A stretch of 64,000 nt of DNA from Mytilisepta virgata (GCA_028015205.1 CM051514.1:24072150-24136149); one strand, 5' to 3'. Numbered from the stretch's first letter, positions 11,055 through 24,666 are shown. Notes: generated by a model not told the origin, from the sequence alone. Numbers and translations: made by a program.

Positions 11055-14000
11055 ATGTCAGCGCCCATGGAAGAAAATTTTGAAGAAATCCCTCATCAAC
11101 ATATACGTGAAGAATTGTGTGCTACAAGACCTGTATACAGAGAGGGGAGAAATCCAAAAGCTGTTAAAGTAAATAATGATCTCCAGCTAAAACAATCTGA
11201 CATAGAACATAAATAAATATTCACACCCTAAATATTACACTCACTAGTCAGTACAACTGAGTCTGATAACTTTATATTTTTACTTATAGACCGAATTCTT
11301 CATTCCAGATATTTCATGTTTACCATTTTCTTTTATTTTTTTTTACTTTAAATTTTAATTTTAATATGCTGTTGACAAGGCCAATGATGCGAGCACAGCA
11401 ATAACCCTTTCCAGAAAATTATTTCCGCCAATTCTGGTATCACGATTCTGATACCAAAATTATAATTTGAAGCAAGTTATTTCTCTTACTTCACTTACTT
11501 CCGTTTAAGGCAAACGAAACTTTTCTAGCCTTAGCATGTAGCAGAATATGGCCATATTCGCTTTAACATATAAATTCACTTTGGATTCCATAATGACTGC
11601 CCCAAAGAACAAAGAATTTTCTAAATGACCAATATGATCCCATAGCAGTCACTGTTATTGCAAAAAGAAAAAAATTCTTAACATTAAAATATGTAGAAAG
11701 CTTTTTTTTTGGCACTAATACCACATGATGGTTTAAAGTATGTACATTTCTATTGATTCCCTAAATTTTAGTACAATTTAATAAATATGTGTGTTTTTTC
11801 TGTTTACAAATTTAAGGTCAGTAAAATCATGTCGTAGGTTTTCGTCCTAAATAATAAATTTACCGTAGTAGTTACGTATACAAGTGTATTATCTAGAAAT
11901 AGTTGATTTTCAAACTTTTTTCATTTTTTTATATTTAACAATTTCCGTAATTATAGTTTCAGAAATTTTAATTCTGTGTATTGACTAACTGAAAAAGAAT
12001 TCTATAAGAAATTATACCAGACTTTCTGACGACGAAATGGCTATTTATAACACAACCAACAAATTCAATATTGAATAACCAGACAACACTGCTCATATTT
12101 ATATTGAAAAAAAAATAAAATTCATTTCTACACATATATAACACACTAGCAACATTCTCTATGTTTAAAAAAATATTATGCACCTGACCAAAATGGCAAT
12201 GAATTTATTAAGTAAAGGGTGTGAGTTGTCAAATATACAAGTTGGTATGGTACTGTTGTACAAGTTTTTCTTTTTAAGAATTCACACCTTTTAATTTCAA
12301 TTTTGGTTTCCAGAGAACAATTATTTTTCTTGTTAAAATATGTAGGGTAACATTGTCTTTTCCTCTTAAACTTCTATACTTATTCCATAGATTCTTTATA
12401 TTATTTTTATTAAATACATGTTTCACTTGGCATTAAATCATTCATTTTTAGAGAGTCGTTCTTGGGAGATATGTTCATAAGGTAAAAATTTGACCTGCAT
12501 GTTGCATTTTCACCAATTTGCTCGAAACACAGGGAATAAAGACCTTCCAAAACAAAAATACGTGAATTAAAAACTGCAAAAATGTTGCATGAAAATAACC
12601 CTGTACCACTCACTTTTTAGGTTTATACCATAAACCAGGAGTCCAGATACCTATTGTTTCAAGATGTTCCAGCCTTGGGCACCACTCAGGAACTTATTAA
12701 ATTATGTGCTATTCATGGAGCTGTTGAAGAATACAGAATGTTAGATGAGTTTCCCTCTGCTGATAAATTCACCGATGTTGTATTGATAAAATTCAGACGA
12801 ATACAATCAGCAAGGTATGCCACTACATGGTTTATGAACATTGTTTGACAGAATATCATGAAACTTTGTGGGTGGGGTTCTGATTGGAACTTTGCTTCAA
12901 TTTGAATTGAAATGAAAAATCTAAACTCCGTTTAAACAATGCATATATGTATAATACTGGAGCAATATTCAGTCAAAACCAAATTTCTAGGTTTGTGACC
13001 CCCTCCTCCTCATAAAAATATATGTCTACAATTGTATCTATCAACATTTTGGAAAAATATCAACTACAATGTATGTATACTTTTTTGGTTGGAAATGTGG
13101 GGTGGGGGTTGGGGGAGGGGTGGGTGATCTTCAGAACACCACTATTATACACAATTACCGGTAATATGATCCTAGAAATGCCAGTTGTACAATATCCATG
13201 GTTTTCAACAGATATGAGGAATGACATTGTATAAAATAATGTGTGAAATTGTTTATGTGTGTGTAATACCCATTAGTGTTGAATACTAATATTTCTCACT
13301 TGTAGACATGCAAAAAAGAAGTTAGATGATTGGTCCTTCTATGGTGGTGTCTTACATGTTAGTTATGCTCCGGAGTATGAAAGTGTCGAAGAAACACGGG
13401 AAAAATTACAAGACAGAAGGAAGACAATAGCTGCGAGACTAAGGATACTTGGTAATAAACATTCTTTGGTACCAGTTTATCTGGAATTTTTTGGTTAATT
13501 TTGGAGCTGTGTACTTCAAGAATACAGATGTGATGTTATAAAAGTACCGTATATGACCTAATTTGCACCTTGGGCACTTCAAAAATTGGAAATGGGGGCG
13601 CTAATTTATCAACACTCTAAATGGCTGGAAGATTTGAAATTCATTGTAACATAAGTTTTACAAAAAGCAAAGAACTTTTCAACTGTTTATAAACTCTATT
13701 GCAGGATAACTGAACATGAGTGCCGCATATAAATGTCATTGAAATTGAGGAACCCTTCTATGGTTGAAAAGCAGCAGGGGGGCACTTATAGGAGCTGGGG
13801 CACTAATAAGGACAAATATGGTATTCAAAGTAAACTGGTACTTTCATTGGGGTATATGATTTTTCTTACAGGGGACATGAAGGTGAAGAATGGCAATAAA
13901 ACTGCTATACTTTGCTTAAACTTTTTTGTTACCTACATCATGCCTGCTTATCCCTACCATGCATAACAAATGATAATGTTAAATATTCTCATTATTATGT

Positions 14001-17000
14001 TTCATTTAAATAATCCAAGAATGTAATTTGCTGTAATATTATTTTCTTGCTTTGTCTATTTAAGTCTAGTTAATTAAATATGAATATAGCTGCAAATCCA
14101 CCCTGAACTAATTTTCAATCTCTTTCATAGGCAATATTAGTTCGGAACAGATTTTCAAACCATAATTGTACACATCTATATGTGGTAATACACACATATC
14201 ATACAGAAAATATTTCTCTGAATCACATTACATAAATTTTGAAATTACTCTGAACATTTAACAATAACTAATTGTTATGAATTAGAGAAATACATGGGCG
14301 TGTATATGTCAAGATTAATCCAGCATAACCCTTATTTCAAATTTCATTGTTTACAGGAAAAGATCAGTCTCGAAAGGTTCAAACATTTTCTTCAGAGTCT
14401 ACCAGCCAGTACAGCCAAAGTTTAGAAAGTGAAGATAAATTGGAAAAGAAATTAATGACAACTAAGATTGAAAGCAGAATTCCTTCATTAAAACATAGCA
14501 CAAACAGTAAAGGAAATACATGTAATAACCAAATTGTAGAAAATCAGACTGTAGCATCTACGAGTTACCATAGCAACAGTTTTAGTACGTTAACTACACA
14601 AAACTTGCACCATGACTGGCAGCTACAAGTGCCGTACAACTATGGACATCACTTAAACAAGGAACGTTTACCAGATAAGAGCAATAATCCAATAAATTCC
14701 TGTTACCATGGTGATAATAGCAGTACTCAGCAGACACTTGTAATACCACCACCTCCCATGAGAGATCCATTTCCGGATTTTTCCAAGTTAAAGAAAAATT
14801 CGTTTGATTTTGCTAGAGTCCCAACTGCTAATGCCCCTTTTCCACCTAATTTTGATGCTAGAACAGACCCCCAAGATAATTCAAATGATAATGAAGTAAA
14901 ACATAACAGACTGGAAGAAAATGACAAAATGGTGTCAAGTTTAAACATACCAAATAGTTCAAGGTCAATGACTTCAGGAAAAGCAGTAGATCTAAATCAT
15001 CCAAAATATAAAAAAGTTTTAGAAAATGTTGGTTCCAAAAGTGAAAAAGTAATAGTGAAAGAATTTAAAAAGACTGGCTCTGTTCCTAAATTTATACCTC
15101 GACAGACTTTAATAAGAACAAAAACAGAATCTCAGAAAATGAACAAAAATAGTGATGAACTTGGAAAAGAAATTAGGAAAAATGCAGTAATGTTAAGAGA
15201 TACTCAAGGACCTGCTTATGTGCCAGAAGAGTTTAAAAAGCCTGAAGTGTTACCAACTGAAAAAGCTGTAGAGAAGACAGTCAGTGAAATCAGAAAAAGA
15301 TTATCAACAGTAAGTAAAAGTAAGATTGTTATTTGGAAAAATTGTTTGCTACTAGAAAAGTTATGCTGCATTTTTGTGTAAAATTAACCAAATTTTCCAC
15401 CATAAAACTCATGTTTTTAATTTGACAATATCCTCAAGGTGGTCTGGCAGGCACTCTGCTCAAAACAATGAAGAAGAAGAGGGTGGTGGAGTTATAGGTT
15501 TCAGTCCATCTGTCCGAAATAAGGTTGTCCGCAATTCCTCCTACATTACTTGCATGATTTTCATGAAACTTAATGGAGTATTAGATCGCTATATGGAGAT
15601 GTGCACTTTGTTAGGAATTTCTGTTTGGACAAGAATTGTAAAAGATACCACTGTTTGGACTTGGGCAGTTTTTAACAAAACTTCATTCCATGTGTTGTCG
15701 GCTTTTTTAAACAAAACTTTGTTCCATATGTTGTCTGCAACTCCTCCTACATTACTTGCACGATTCTAATTAAACTTTATGGAGTGTTAGATCACATTAT
15801 GGAGATGTGCAAATTGTCAGGATTTTCTGTTTGGGCGAGTAGTTTGAAAAATATGATGATTTGAACTTTGTGTAGAATTCAAAACAGACAAATTTCTGCG
15901 GGGGGTATTACTCCCTTTCAGGACAGTTCTAGTTTAAATTAGTATTTTTTGGGGTTTGAGTTTATAGTGTTCTGCATAAAAGTTTTGTTTGTGGAAAATT
16001 CTTTTTACTTGGGATTGGGGGGGGGGGGGGCAAATATTGATATGGTAATATCTACATTTCAGAGGAAATTGTGAATGTGCAAAATGTATTATTGTGGATT
16101 CATTTATTTTGGTGGATAGAGAAAAAATAGGCATTTCATTGGATATTTAAATTCATGGATTGCTGGCTTAGAAAAATATATAAAAAGTTGTTGAAATACT
16201 TAAATTTGTGGCTTGGCACATCAGTTATCATGAAAATACATTTGTACTGTGACAAAACATGCCAATCAGACTTCGATATTGTATAGTAAAGTACTGATTT
16301 TTTGAGCTTATTAAACAAAAGTCTAACAAACATTTGATTCTTTAAAAAAGCTTGTCATGAATTTAAGAAGATTAACAAAATCTTTAATTATTTACTTCAT
16401 TTACATCATATGTTAATCAGGTGTGAAATATATATTGACAAAATTGCAATCACTTGTCACCAAATACCTCGGGGCATATACATACATGTACATATTTTTA
16501 ATCCGATTACGATCAATAATTTCTGCTTTATTAAGATGTTTTTACTGTAATTTATGAGAAAGTCTGTATTGGTAAGGTCCAACTTGGATTAATATTTTTC
16601 TTGAATGTTTGAATAAAAAAAAACGGAAGTGAATTCCTCGACAATTTACACAGTCAGAATATTTTTAAAGAAAATTTTTTGAACGTTTATATGTTACCAA
16701 AGACAAAATTACATGAAACACTATATCTTCTGTGGATAGAGCTGACTCATCGTATGTCAGTATCCAATTACATGCTGTGAAAACGCAATTGTTCATAGGT
16801 ACATCAAATTTCCTTGGTTTCAAACCAGTGCATTTAAGCTAATGGAAAAATATTATTTTTCGTTGGATATTTAAATTCGTGGTTTACTGGGACCAACAAA
16901 AACCACAAAAATTGGTATACAATGAATACTAATGAATCCACATTAAATGTACTTACTGTATGTTAATTCATATCTAATAAACATTGATTCTTTCTCAAAA

Positions 17001-19931
17001 TCACAGTGACAGTATTAATTAATCTGGGTAAAACAGAGTTGCCTCCCATTGTTCAATTTTTTACATTTTTTAGGGAAAAAAATTAAACAAATAGAACAGC
17101 ATGTGTTTTTTAAAATACTGATAAAATCTTAGTAAAGGTTATCTTCATTTAAACACATGTCATTCCCTTGTGATTATTTTTGAAACAACTGCAAATATTT
17201 TGTGATTAAATAATGGTATGATGCTGTGTCGTTCCGTTATTTGACAGACAGGTTTCCAGGTGGTTAATTTGGATTACGTTATGATATTCTTTTGGATATT
17301 TCTTCACTGTAGTGTATAATATAAAACGAACATTTGGGTATTGATTTTTAGGATCTGTCACTGTTGATTGTTTAGTATGGATTCGGAAGATTTTATCTCA
17401 ATTTTCAATGTTTTTCATCCACTTTCTTAAATTGTTTTACTTTGGTACTTAAAAAATTTACTCTTCAAAAATTGGTAAATATTGTATCTCACTGACATTC
17501 ATTCTTTGATTATTTTTGTACCATGTTCACTGTGTACAGTGTGTATTGCTGGAAAGATCTCAGTGAAAGTCACTGAAAGTACTTTCAAATAGAATGCTAA
17601 CTTTTATATCAACAATGTATATGGTGGCAACCAAAATTTACCTGTGAAAATCCAGGTAGTCGTCTTAATTTAATAGTGGTGATGTTTTTACGACAATAAA
17701 AGTGTGAAACAATGAAGAAAGAGGATAATTACCGAAAAATTATCAATTTAAATTTACTCACTTTTTATGCCTCGCCATGAATGTGGTCGGGGCATATAGA
17801 TATACCCTTGTCCGTCCGTCCTTACATACGTCCAGATTCGGTTAAGTTTTCCGTTTAGCCCCATTTCTCAGGAATCTTTAGTAATATATCAATGATATTT
17901 CACCACTACAGTCCTCTTGTATAGTACAACGCAGTTCACTTGGGTCGCTATGACCTACATTTCATGCTTGAGTGACGTTGGTTAAGTTTTGTTTAGGTTC
18001 ATTTCTAATGACCTACATTTTATGCTTGAGCGACTCTGGTTAAGTTTTACGTTTAGGTTCATTTCTTTGGAACTAGGCATACTGTATCAATGAAATTTCA
18101 TCAGTGGATTGCCTTTGGTAGTACTGAGCAGTCATACAATATTTGGGTCATTATGACCTACATTTTATGCTTGAGCGACTCTGGTTAAGTTTTGCGTTTA
18201 GGTTCATTTCTTTGGAACTAAGCATAGTGTATCAATGAAATTTCATCAGTGGATCTGCCTTGGATAGTAATGAGCAAACATACAATAATTGGATCATTAT
18301 GACCTACATATTATGCTTGAGTGACTCTGGTTAAGTTTTACGTTTAGGGTCATTTCTTTGGAACTAGGCATAGTGTATCAATGAAACTTCATCAGTGGAT
18401 GTTTGGTAGTACTGAGAATTCATACATGATGACCGTGGCATCCGTGTCTTACAGACACAATTTTTAGTTAATATTCATGCTTATTTTGACATCGTTTCAG
18501 TGTTTCATGTTTGCACTAGTGACATAAAAATATCTAAATCTTAACTTTAATTTTAAGCTTGAGACAGACATACCAGTATTAGGGAAATCATAATTGTTGG
18601 TGTTCAGTTAAAAAAGTTGATTTTCTTTAACCATGTTATTCATTTCACTGTCTTGGGTGATTAAAAATCTTTGAAAAATTCTACAATTTTAAAAAAAATC
18701 ATAATGTGAAAATGTCATAAATGGCTTTGATTTTATATAACACATTCTTACCGCTAACAAGGATCAGGCAGATCTTGAAAGGCCAGATTATTCAAACCTT
18801 TGGAAACAAAACTCGCGCATCTTCAACATCAGTGATCACACTGTACGAGGTAACATCGTATTCTGGTCTCGCAGGAATATTTTGGGACTCCAGAAAATTT
18901 TGTGGGACTCACAAATTTCAAAAGTGATGAGTCCAGGACTCACCAAGAATAAACCTACGAGGAACCCTGTATTTGTAAGAATAAACTATGGTGCATATTG
19001 ATCTACCTATAGAGGAATTAATCATTTCAAAGGACATTTTAGATATTTATGGGAGATAGTCTATCATGTTTTCAGTCTTCAGTGAAGTGTACTTTCAGAG
19101 ATTTTTCGGGTATGGTTGAATATTAGAGGAAATGGCTGATTTTCTAAATACATCTGTGCATGCACATATTAAATATTCCTTTTGTTTCATAAGCCATAAG
19201 GATTGAATTTCGCTCAGTTTTGCCCTTTTTGAAAGTTGCAAAACTGAGAAAAAAAATTTGGCTGTCTTTCTGGTGGCATAAATGTATATGATGGTGTTTG
19301 TGTCTGCTATTCAATACTTTGGCTTTTTGTTTCAACATTTTAGCAAATGAGCACATCTGAGGAGTTATACTTCAAGGTTGGTATTGTAAAATTGTTATTA
19401 AAATAAGTCAGTTGTTATGTGTTAAGTCTGTTTTTATCTATTTAACTTGTTTTAAGTTTAAGGGATCCAAGAAGGACCACACCCACTATTTTCATTGGTT
19501 GGATGGATGAATTGTTGTTTAAGGTCCAGTGGCAGCCAGGTGCATATCAGGATGAGAACATGTTGATATGATAATGAATATGATCACTGCTTTGTACTAG
19601 ACTGACACTCTGATCCGGATTTTTAATGTGCTAGCTCTCGAGTTAATTGTCCGCAGGAAGCCATACCACCCCACTCGGACACACTCCGAGCCGACCAGTA
19701 GATCTCTTACTCCTTAGATGCCATGTGCTTGGCGGAGAAGCGGCAAATACCAATTTAATGTCTTTGGTTTGACCCGGCCGGGTCGAACCCGCGACCTTCC
19801 GCACTCGGGGCAAGCATGTATTTTCATTGGAATATAATGACTAATTAGTAACCTTTTACAGTATGCTTTATTTCTATTTTCAGTTTTCATCTGAACAAGA
19901 AGATTCAAGAAAAAGACCAAAGTCATCATAA
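11055..19931 (+). CDS. RBM48: RNA-binding protein 48
   Basis: Six exons: 11055-11168, 12621-12814, 13306-13451, 14357-15309, 19344-19376 and 19884-19931 (TAA). They join in frame through GT/AG sites to 495 residues. RBM48 is known to work with ARMC7 in U12-type (minor) splicing. The N-terminus has the family segment YREGRNPKAVK, split from VYTINQES exactly at the exon 1/2 border. One RRM follows (about residues 39-115, RNP2-like YLLFQDVP, RNP1-like DVVLIKF), then FYGGVLHVSYAPEYE. Exon 4 encodes a long, probably disordered part with a Pro-rich PPPPMRDPFPDF stretch and the conserved patch KFIPRQT, ending in EIRKRL. The C-terminus is short and basic (SRKRPKSS). At 495 residues it is longer than the human protein (about 367), mainly in exon 4. 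An in-frame ATG at 11019 would add 12 residues; 11055 fits the family better. Confidence 0.92.
11169..12620 (+). other. RBM48 intron 1
   Basis: AT-rich, 1,452 bp, with good donor (GTAAAT) and acceptor (TTTTTTAG). No repeat or exon was recognised in it. Confidence 0.7.
12815..13305 (+). other. RBM48 intron 2 with a G-rich tract
   Basis: 491 bp. It holds a G-rich run at about 13098-13125 with several runs of three or more G that could form a quadruplex on the sense strand. Confidence 0.6.
13545..13823. mobile_element. MITE-like element in RBM48 intron 3
   Basis: The ends are imperfect inverted repeats: ACCGTATATGACCTAATTTG on the left against the complement of the right end (ACCATATTTGTCCTTATTAG), with GGGCAC-type sequence following in both. 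The inside is non-coding. It occupies part of the 905-bp intron 13452-14356. Confidence 0.55.
15430..15940. repeat. Dispersed repeat with about 207-bp internal duplication
   Basis: TCCTCCTACATTACTTGCA occurs at about 15535 and 15744, within a duplicated block that also holds TGGAGATGTGCA. A G-rich then CTCCCTTTC end lies at 15899-15925. It looks like the tandem core of an old element inside RBM48 intron 4. The open frame across it is accidental. Confidence 0.55.
15941..17766. other. RBM48 intron 4, unassigned part
   Basis: AT-rich sequence with a run of 16 G at about 16017-16030. GTTGGATATTTAAATTC-type segments at 16138 and 16863 suggest remnants of a small repeat. No exon was seen. Confidence 0.4.
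17767..18468 (-). mobile_element. Hairpin-ended element, family F
   Basis: Read on the minus strand it starts ACTAAAAATT, then a hairpin GTGTC-tgtaa-GACAC, then GGATGCC. A core of three to four repeats of about 146 bp follows, marked by TGACCTACATTTTATGC on the plus strand. Next come a GGACGGACGGAC tract and a 3' hairpin (17767-17795, stem ATGCC/GGCAT). This is the same build as families A-E. It lies in RBM48 intron 4, antisense. Confidence 0.7.
18469..19343 (+). other. RBM48 intron 4, 3' part
   Basis: No gene or clear repeat was seen before the exon 5 acceptor (ACATTTTAG). Confidence 0.45.
19344..19376 (+). CDS. RBM48: RBM48 exon 5 (33-bp microexon)
   Basis: Eleven codons (QMSTSEELYFK), phase 0 on both sides. 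The acceptor is good. The donor is a weak GTTGGT. It bridges exon 4 and the basic terminal exon. Confidence 0.7.
19499..19818 (-). mobile_element. tRNA-derived SINE, second family
   Basis: The minus strand starts with a tRNA-like part holding the B box GGTTCGACCC and a preceding anticodon-arm-like stretch; the A-box half is missing. A body with the CTCGGAGTGTGTCCGAGTG palindrome follows. TATTTTCATTGG flanks both sides (19487-19498 and 19819-19830) as a 12-bp target-site duplication. It is inserted antisense in RBM48 intron 5. Confidence 0.8.
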
Positions 19932-22305
19932 ATTTTAAAAATCCATATTTTTTTTTTTATGTGGTAATAATTATTTATTGATAATTCTAATTAAAATTAA
20001 ACACCTTTGTATGAATTGTACTTGTTGAATTCCTTAAGTTGGTTTAACTCTAAAGATGTTATAATGGTATGCTTTATTTTCATGACTGTAGGCAATTATG
20101 TGTTTAAATTGGAGACCATGAAACTTTATATATGTGTAGTTAGCAGCGCTAAAACCTGAAAAGTGTATGTATTCAAGAGAGGTATATCACAAACTACTTA
20201 GCATTGGTTGAGTTCATATTTGACATTTTTCAACTTTGCTGCTCTAGGGAAAATGCAGAAAATGAATAAATTTAAGTTTTTGTCATGATTTGCCAAGATA
20301 ATTTGGTAGTTTGTCATAATATCATGAACCACTAAGGTTAAAATGGAATTTGATATCTTTTGTTGAGTGGTACCCGTTAATTATGCAGACTCGTTCTGTT
20401 CAAGTTTGCACTGCAGCACTTTAATATAAATATTCTGTATCTTTCAACATTATAGTTGAATAATAATCCCCTCAACCAATTTAAGATACTAAACAAAAAA
20501 ATCTTAGAAGCAAGGGAGATAATTATGATTTTCTCCCTTGGGTAACTAATTCCTACTAGTTGTACTGACAATTCCAGAATGTCAACACTACCTTATAGAT
20601 AGATAACCCAAATTTTTGATGAGGATTGCCAATTTTTCAAGATTGGTGTTTCTTCCCATTAGAAGTACGTATCAAAGAATATCTGAAATATGCATAAATG
20701 ACAATGAGCAACCAGAGTGAGTTATCTTTTCCTAACCAATGTAGGTAAGGGAGCTAATTAAATTCTCTCCCTTTTATCCTGAGGCTAAAAGGGAGAAAAT
20801 TTATTATCTCCCTTACCTACATTGGTTAGGAAAAGATAACTCACTCTGGTTCCTCATTGGATAAATGGATATTTGAAATGATTTAGTGGAACCAGTGTTA
20901 TCTTTATGAGTTTCCATGAAGGCAGTTAGCTTCCCGTGGATAATCATTCACCAATTCTGCTTTCTAGTGTTCAGATATATGCATATTAGTGTACCAGTAT
21001 TCCACCAGATTTTTAAATTTCACAATTTAAATTTGAGTCTTCAATGAATTATATAATATTTGAAGTCTATTTTTGTCCCAATGTATGGCCATTTCCAAAG
21101 TTACTCTCAGGAGTGAGAATTCTGGTTTGTTGGAACTTGATTTTGACACATTGTTGCTAGCAAAATCATTGGTAATTAAATTTTATTGACAGGATTGTTT
21201 TATATTTTTGAACAGGTTATATTCCCCACTTGAGGATATTGGATTTGTCTCCCATATGCATGAGTGATCTTTCCTAACAGAAGGTATCTTGTAAAAATTG
21301 AACTAGGGAAGGCCTTCATCAGACATAAAAAAAATTGCAAAAATATATCTCAAAACATTGTGTAATGAGGGTATTTTTATGAAGAAAAAATATTTTGCAG
21401 AAAAAATGACAATTTGTACATCAATTTCTTTGGGAAATACCTTCTCCAAAGGGGAGATAACCCTAGATATGGGAGGCAACTCACATGGACCAAAAATGGG
21501 GAATAAAATACCATTTAATGCTTCATTGACTTGAGAGTGGTTTATTGTTTCTAATGCAATCCTCATACCCAATTTTTCAAATTTGGATGACAAATACACT
21601 GTAATTACAATTCTAATATGACCTGCTTCAAACACTTTCAGTCTACATCCAAGGTAAAATATGGATATTTGATTCCAATGTGACAGGCGTCAGACAGCTT
21701 GTTTGGTAACGTCGCAGTAAAGTTTCCAAAAAATCTTTAATGGAGTCATAGGTTACATTCATCGTCAGTCATCCACCCCTATTTCTGTTCAAATTAGCCT
21801 GTAGGTGGCCAATTTCTACATGGTTTGCACAGGTCATGGAGAGTCTTTGAATTGAGAAGCAGGTAGAGTTCTTAAAGGTCATGAAATTTAAGGCTTTGTA
21901 ATTTACCTGCTTGAATTTCATTGTTTTCCTACCATTCTATGTGAATTTTGAAATTAAAATCTTAATTTGCATGTTTGTTATTTTTTAAGTGAATTATTCT
22001 TCACTGTTGTCGGTAGTGCTGACATTTTGTTCAGATTATTCTGGCTTTCCGGATCTCTATTTCTTTGGTTTTTTATTTAGTGCATTAGTCATCAGTATGC
22101 TTTTAAACTCTGTTTAAGATAAGCAATTCAACGATCTTGAATCAGAACAACATGCATTTAGTCAGGGAAATATCGATTTAATGAGGTATGGAAAAGCAAT
22201 GAAAAGGTCTTGAAATTTCATGGATTTTGAAGAAGAGTCTGTATGAACCATGTTCCACCTGCTACTTGTCTTGACACCATGTCAAAATTATGCTTTCAAT
22301 AAACA
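19932..22305. other. Intergenic sequence downstream of RBM48
   Basis: AT-rich. ATTAAA near 19993 and AATAAA near 20264 are possible polyadenylation signals for RBM48. Apart from the palindrome at 20702-20859 no structure was recognised. Confidence 0.45.
20702..20859. mobile_element. Near-perfect 158-bp palindrome (foldback element)
   Basis: Arms of about 75 bases run from CAATGAGCAACCAGAGTGAG to its near-complement ending GGTTCCTCATTG, with very few mismatches, around a centre at CCTGAGG. The near-identity of the arms suggests recent insertion or arm homogenisation. Confidence 0.85.
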
Positions 22306-22479
22306 ACTAGAGGTACTGTTGTCACAGGAGTCCAGCATGCTGGACTGTTTTAGCACGCTAAAACTGATGTCTCCCCTTCCATACCCATAGTTTTTTTAAC
22401 ATTTTTTAGGGATCATCAAGGTGGCAAATTAAGAGCTATGGTACATAATACATGTAGTTACCTACAGATATGTGCTTCA

Positions 22480-23487
22480 ACAAGGAATGAATAAGGTAAT
22501 ATATAGTTTTGGGGAATGGATCTGAACCATTTTTAAGATAAATTAAGGTTTCTGGTCTTGAGGGGGTGGGATGACCCCAAGGGCTAAGATGTATATTGCA
22601 TTCAACTCGTCTTGTAACCATGAGTAGTACAATATATGGTTTAGGGGTGGGGATTCCAACCATTTTTAAGATAAAATAAGGTTTCTGATTTTGTGGGGGT
22701 GGGGATGACCCCAAAGGCTAAGATGTATATTGCATACAACTGGTCTTGTAACCATGAGTAGTACAATATATGGTTTAGGGGTGGGGATTCCAACCATTTT
22801 TAAGATAAAATAAGGTTTCTGATTTTGAGGGGGTGGGGATGATCCCCAGGGCTAAGATGTATAGTACATTCAACTTGTCTTGTAACCATGAGTAGTACAA
22901 TATATGGTTTAGGGGTGGGGATTCCAACCATTTTTAAGATAAAATAAGGTTTCTGATTTTGAGGGGGGTGGGGATGACCCCCAGGGCTAAGATGTATATT
23001 GCATTCAACTCGTCTTGTAACCATGAGTAGTACAATATATGGTTTAGGGGTGGGGATTCCAACCATTTTTAAGATAAAATAAGGTTTCTGATTTTGTGGG
23101 GGTGGGGATGACCCCCAAGGCTAAGATGTATATTGCATACAACTGGTCTTGTAACCATGAGTAGTACAATATATGGTTTATGGGTGGGGATTCCAACCAT
23201 TTTTAAGATAAAATAAGGTTTCTGATTTTGAGGGGGTGGGGATGACCCCCAGGGCTAAGATGCATATTGCATTCAACTCGTCTTGTAACCATGAGTAGTA
23301 CAATATATGGTTTAGGGGTGGGGATTTCAACCATTTTTAAGATAAATTAAGGTTTCTGGTCTTGAGCAGTAGGGGATGACCCCCGGGGCTCAGATGTATA
23401 CTGCATTCAACTTGTCTTGTTATCATGAATAATACCGTAAAATATATGGTTTAAGGGTGGGGATTTCAACCCTTTCCAAGATAATGT
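22480..23487 (+). repeat. Tandem core of C, first array, unit about 134 bp
   Basis: Seven to eight copies, with TTGTAACCATGAGTAGTACA recurring every 134-135 bases. Each copy has a GGGGTGGGGAT tract and a GATGACCCCC tract that can pair with each other. Confidence 0.9.
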
Positions 23488-23648
23488 AGGCTAGGGGGTG
23501 GGGACTGACCCCCAGGGACCCAAATGTGGTACTCTGCACTCCGCCTTGACCTGATGCATATACCCTCCAAATATCATGAGGCTAGCTCAAGAAACAAAAA
23601 AGTTATGTTCCGGACAAAAAATTTGATTAGAAGAGGAAGAAGAACACT
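23488..23648 (+). repeat. 3' module of C, first copy
   Basis: About 160 bases ending in TTCCGGACAAAAAATTTGAT and a purine tract. It is repeated nearly unchanged at 24667-24823, which shows that the inside of C was duplicated or that two C elements are fused. Confidence 0.8.
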
Positions 23649-24666
23649 ATTGGGTTGGGATCTCAATGGTTTTCAGAATATTTAGTATTTTATCATTTGA
23701 GGGGGGTGGGGCATGACCCCCCTCAGACCCCCCTATGGTACCAAATGATTTGTCTTATCATAAGGAGTAATAATATATATGGTTATAGGGTGGGGATCAC
23801 AATGGTTTTCAAAATATTAAGTATTTTATCATTTAAGGGGGTGGGGCATGACCCCCCCCCTCAGACCCCCTATGGTACCAAATGATTCGTCTTATCATAA
23901 GGAGTAATAATATATATGGTTATAGGGTGGGGATCTCAATGGTTTTCAGAATAATAAGTATTTTGTCATTTAAGGGGGTGGGGCATGACCCCCCCCCCCC
24001 TCAGACCCCCTATAGTACCAAATGATTCGTCTTATCATAAGGAGTAATAATATATATGGTTATAGGGTGGGGATCTCAATGGTTTTCAGAATAATAAGTA
24101 TTTTGTCATTTGAGGGGGTGGGGCATGACCCCCCCCCTCAGACCCCCTATGGTACCAAATGATTCGTCTTATCATAAAGAGTAATAATATATATGGTTAT
24201 TGGTTGGGGATCTCAATGGTTTTCAGAATATTTAGTATTTTATCATTTGAAGGGGTGGGGCATGACCCCCCTCAGACCCCCTATGGTACCAAATGATTCG
24301 TCTTATCATAAGGAGTAATAATATATATGGTTATAGGGTGGGGATCTCAATGGTTTTCAGAATATTTAGTATTTTATCATTTGAGGGGGTGGGGCATGAC
24401 CCCCCTCAGACCCCCCTATGGTACCAAATGATTCGTCTTATCATAAGGAGTAATAATATATATGGTTATAGGGTGGGGATCTCAATGGTTTTCAGAATAT
24501 TTAGTATTTTATCGTTTGAGGGGGTGGGGCATGACCCCCCTCAGACCCCCCTATGGTACCAAATGATTTGTCTTATCATAAGGAGTAATAATATATATGG
24601 TTATAGGGTGGGGATCACAATGGTTTTCAAAATATTAAGTATTTTGTTATTTTAGCCTACATTTTA
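23649..24666 (+). repeat. Tandem core of C, second array, unit about 136 bp
   Basis: About seven copies marked by CTTATCATAAGGAGTAATAA. Each has a GGGGGTGGGGCATGACCCCC hairpin-like block with variable C-run length. It is related to the first array by the same G-rich and C-rich pair. Confidence 0.9.

Noticed and set aside
14727..14948. Antisense open frame within RBM48 exon 4
   Set aside because: Shadow of the real exon on the other strand.
15374..15769. 131-residue open frame after RBM48 exon 4
   Set aside because: It lies over a dispersed repeat, begins after the exon 4 donor, and does not resemble the RBM48 tail, which is found at 19344-19931.
18721..18927. Similarity between 18750-18830 and 44340-44420 (ACAAGGA-CAGGCA)
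   Set aside because: Too short and diverged to call a repeat family by eye.
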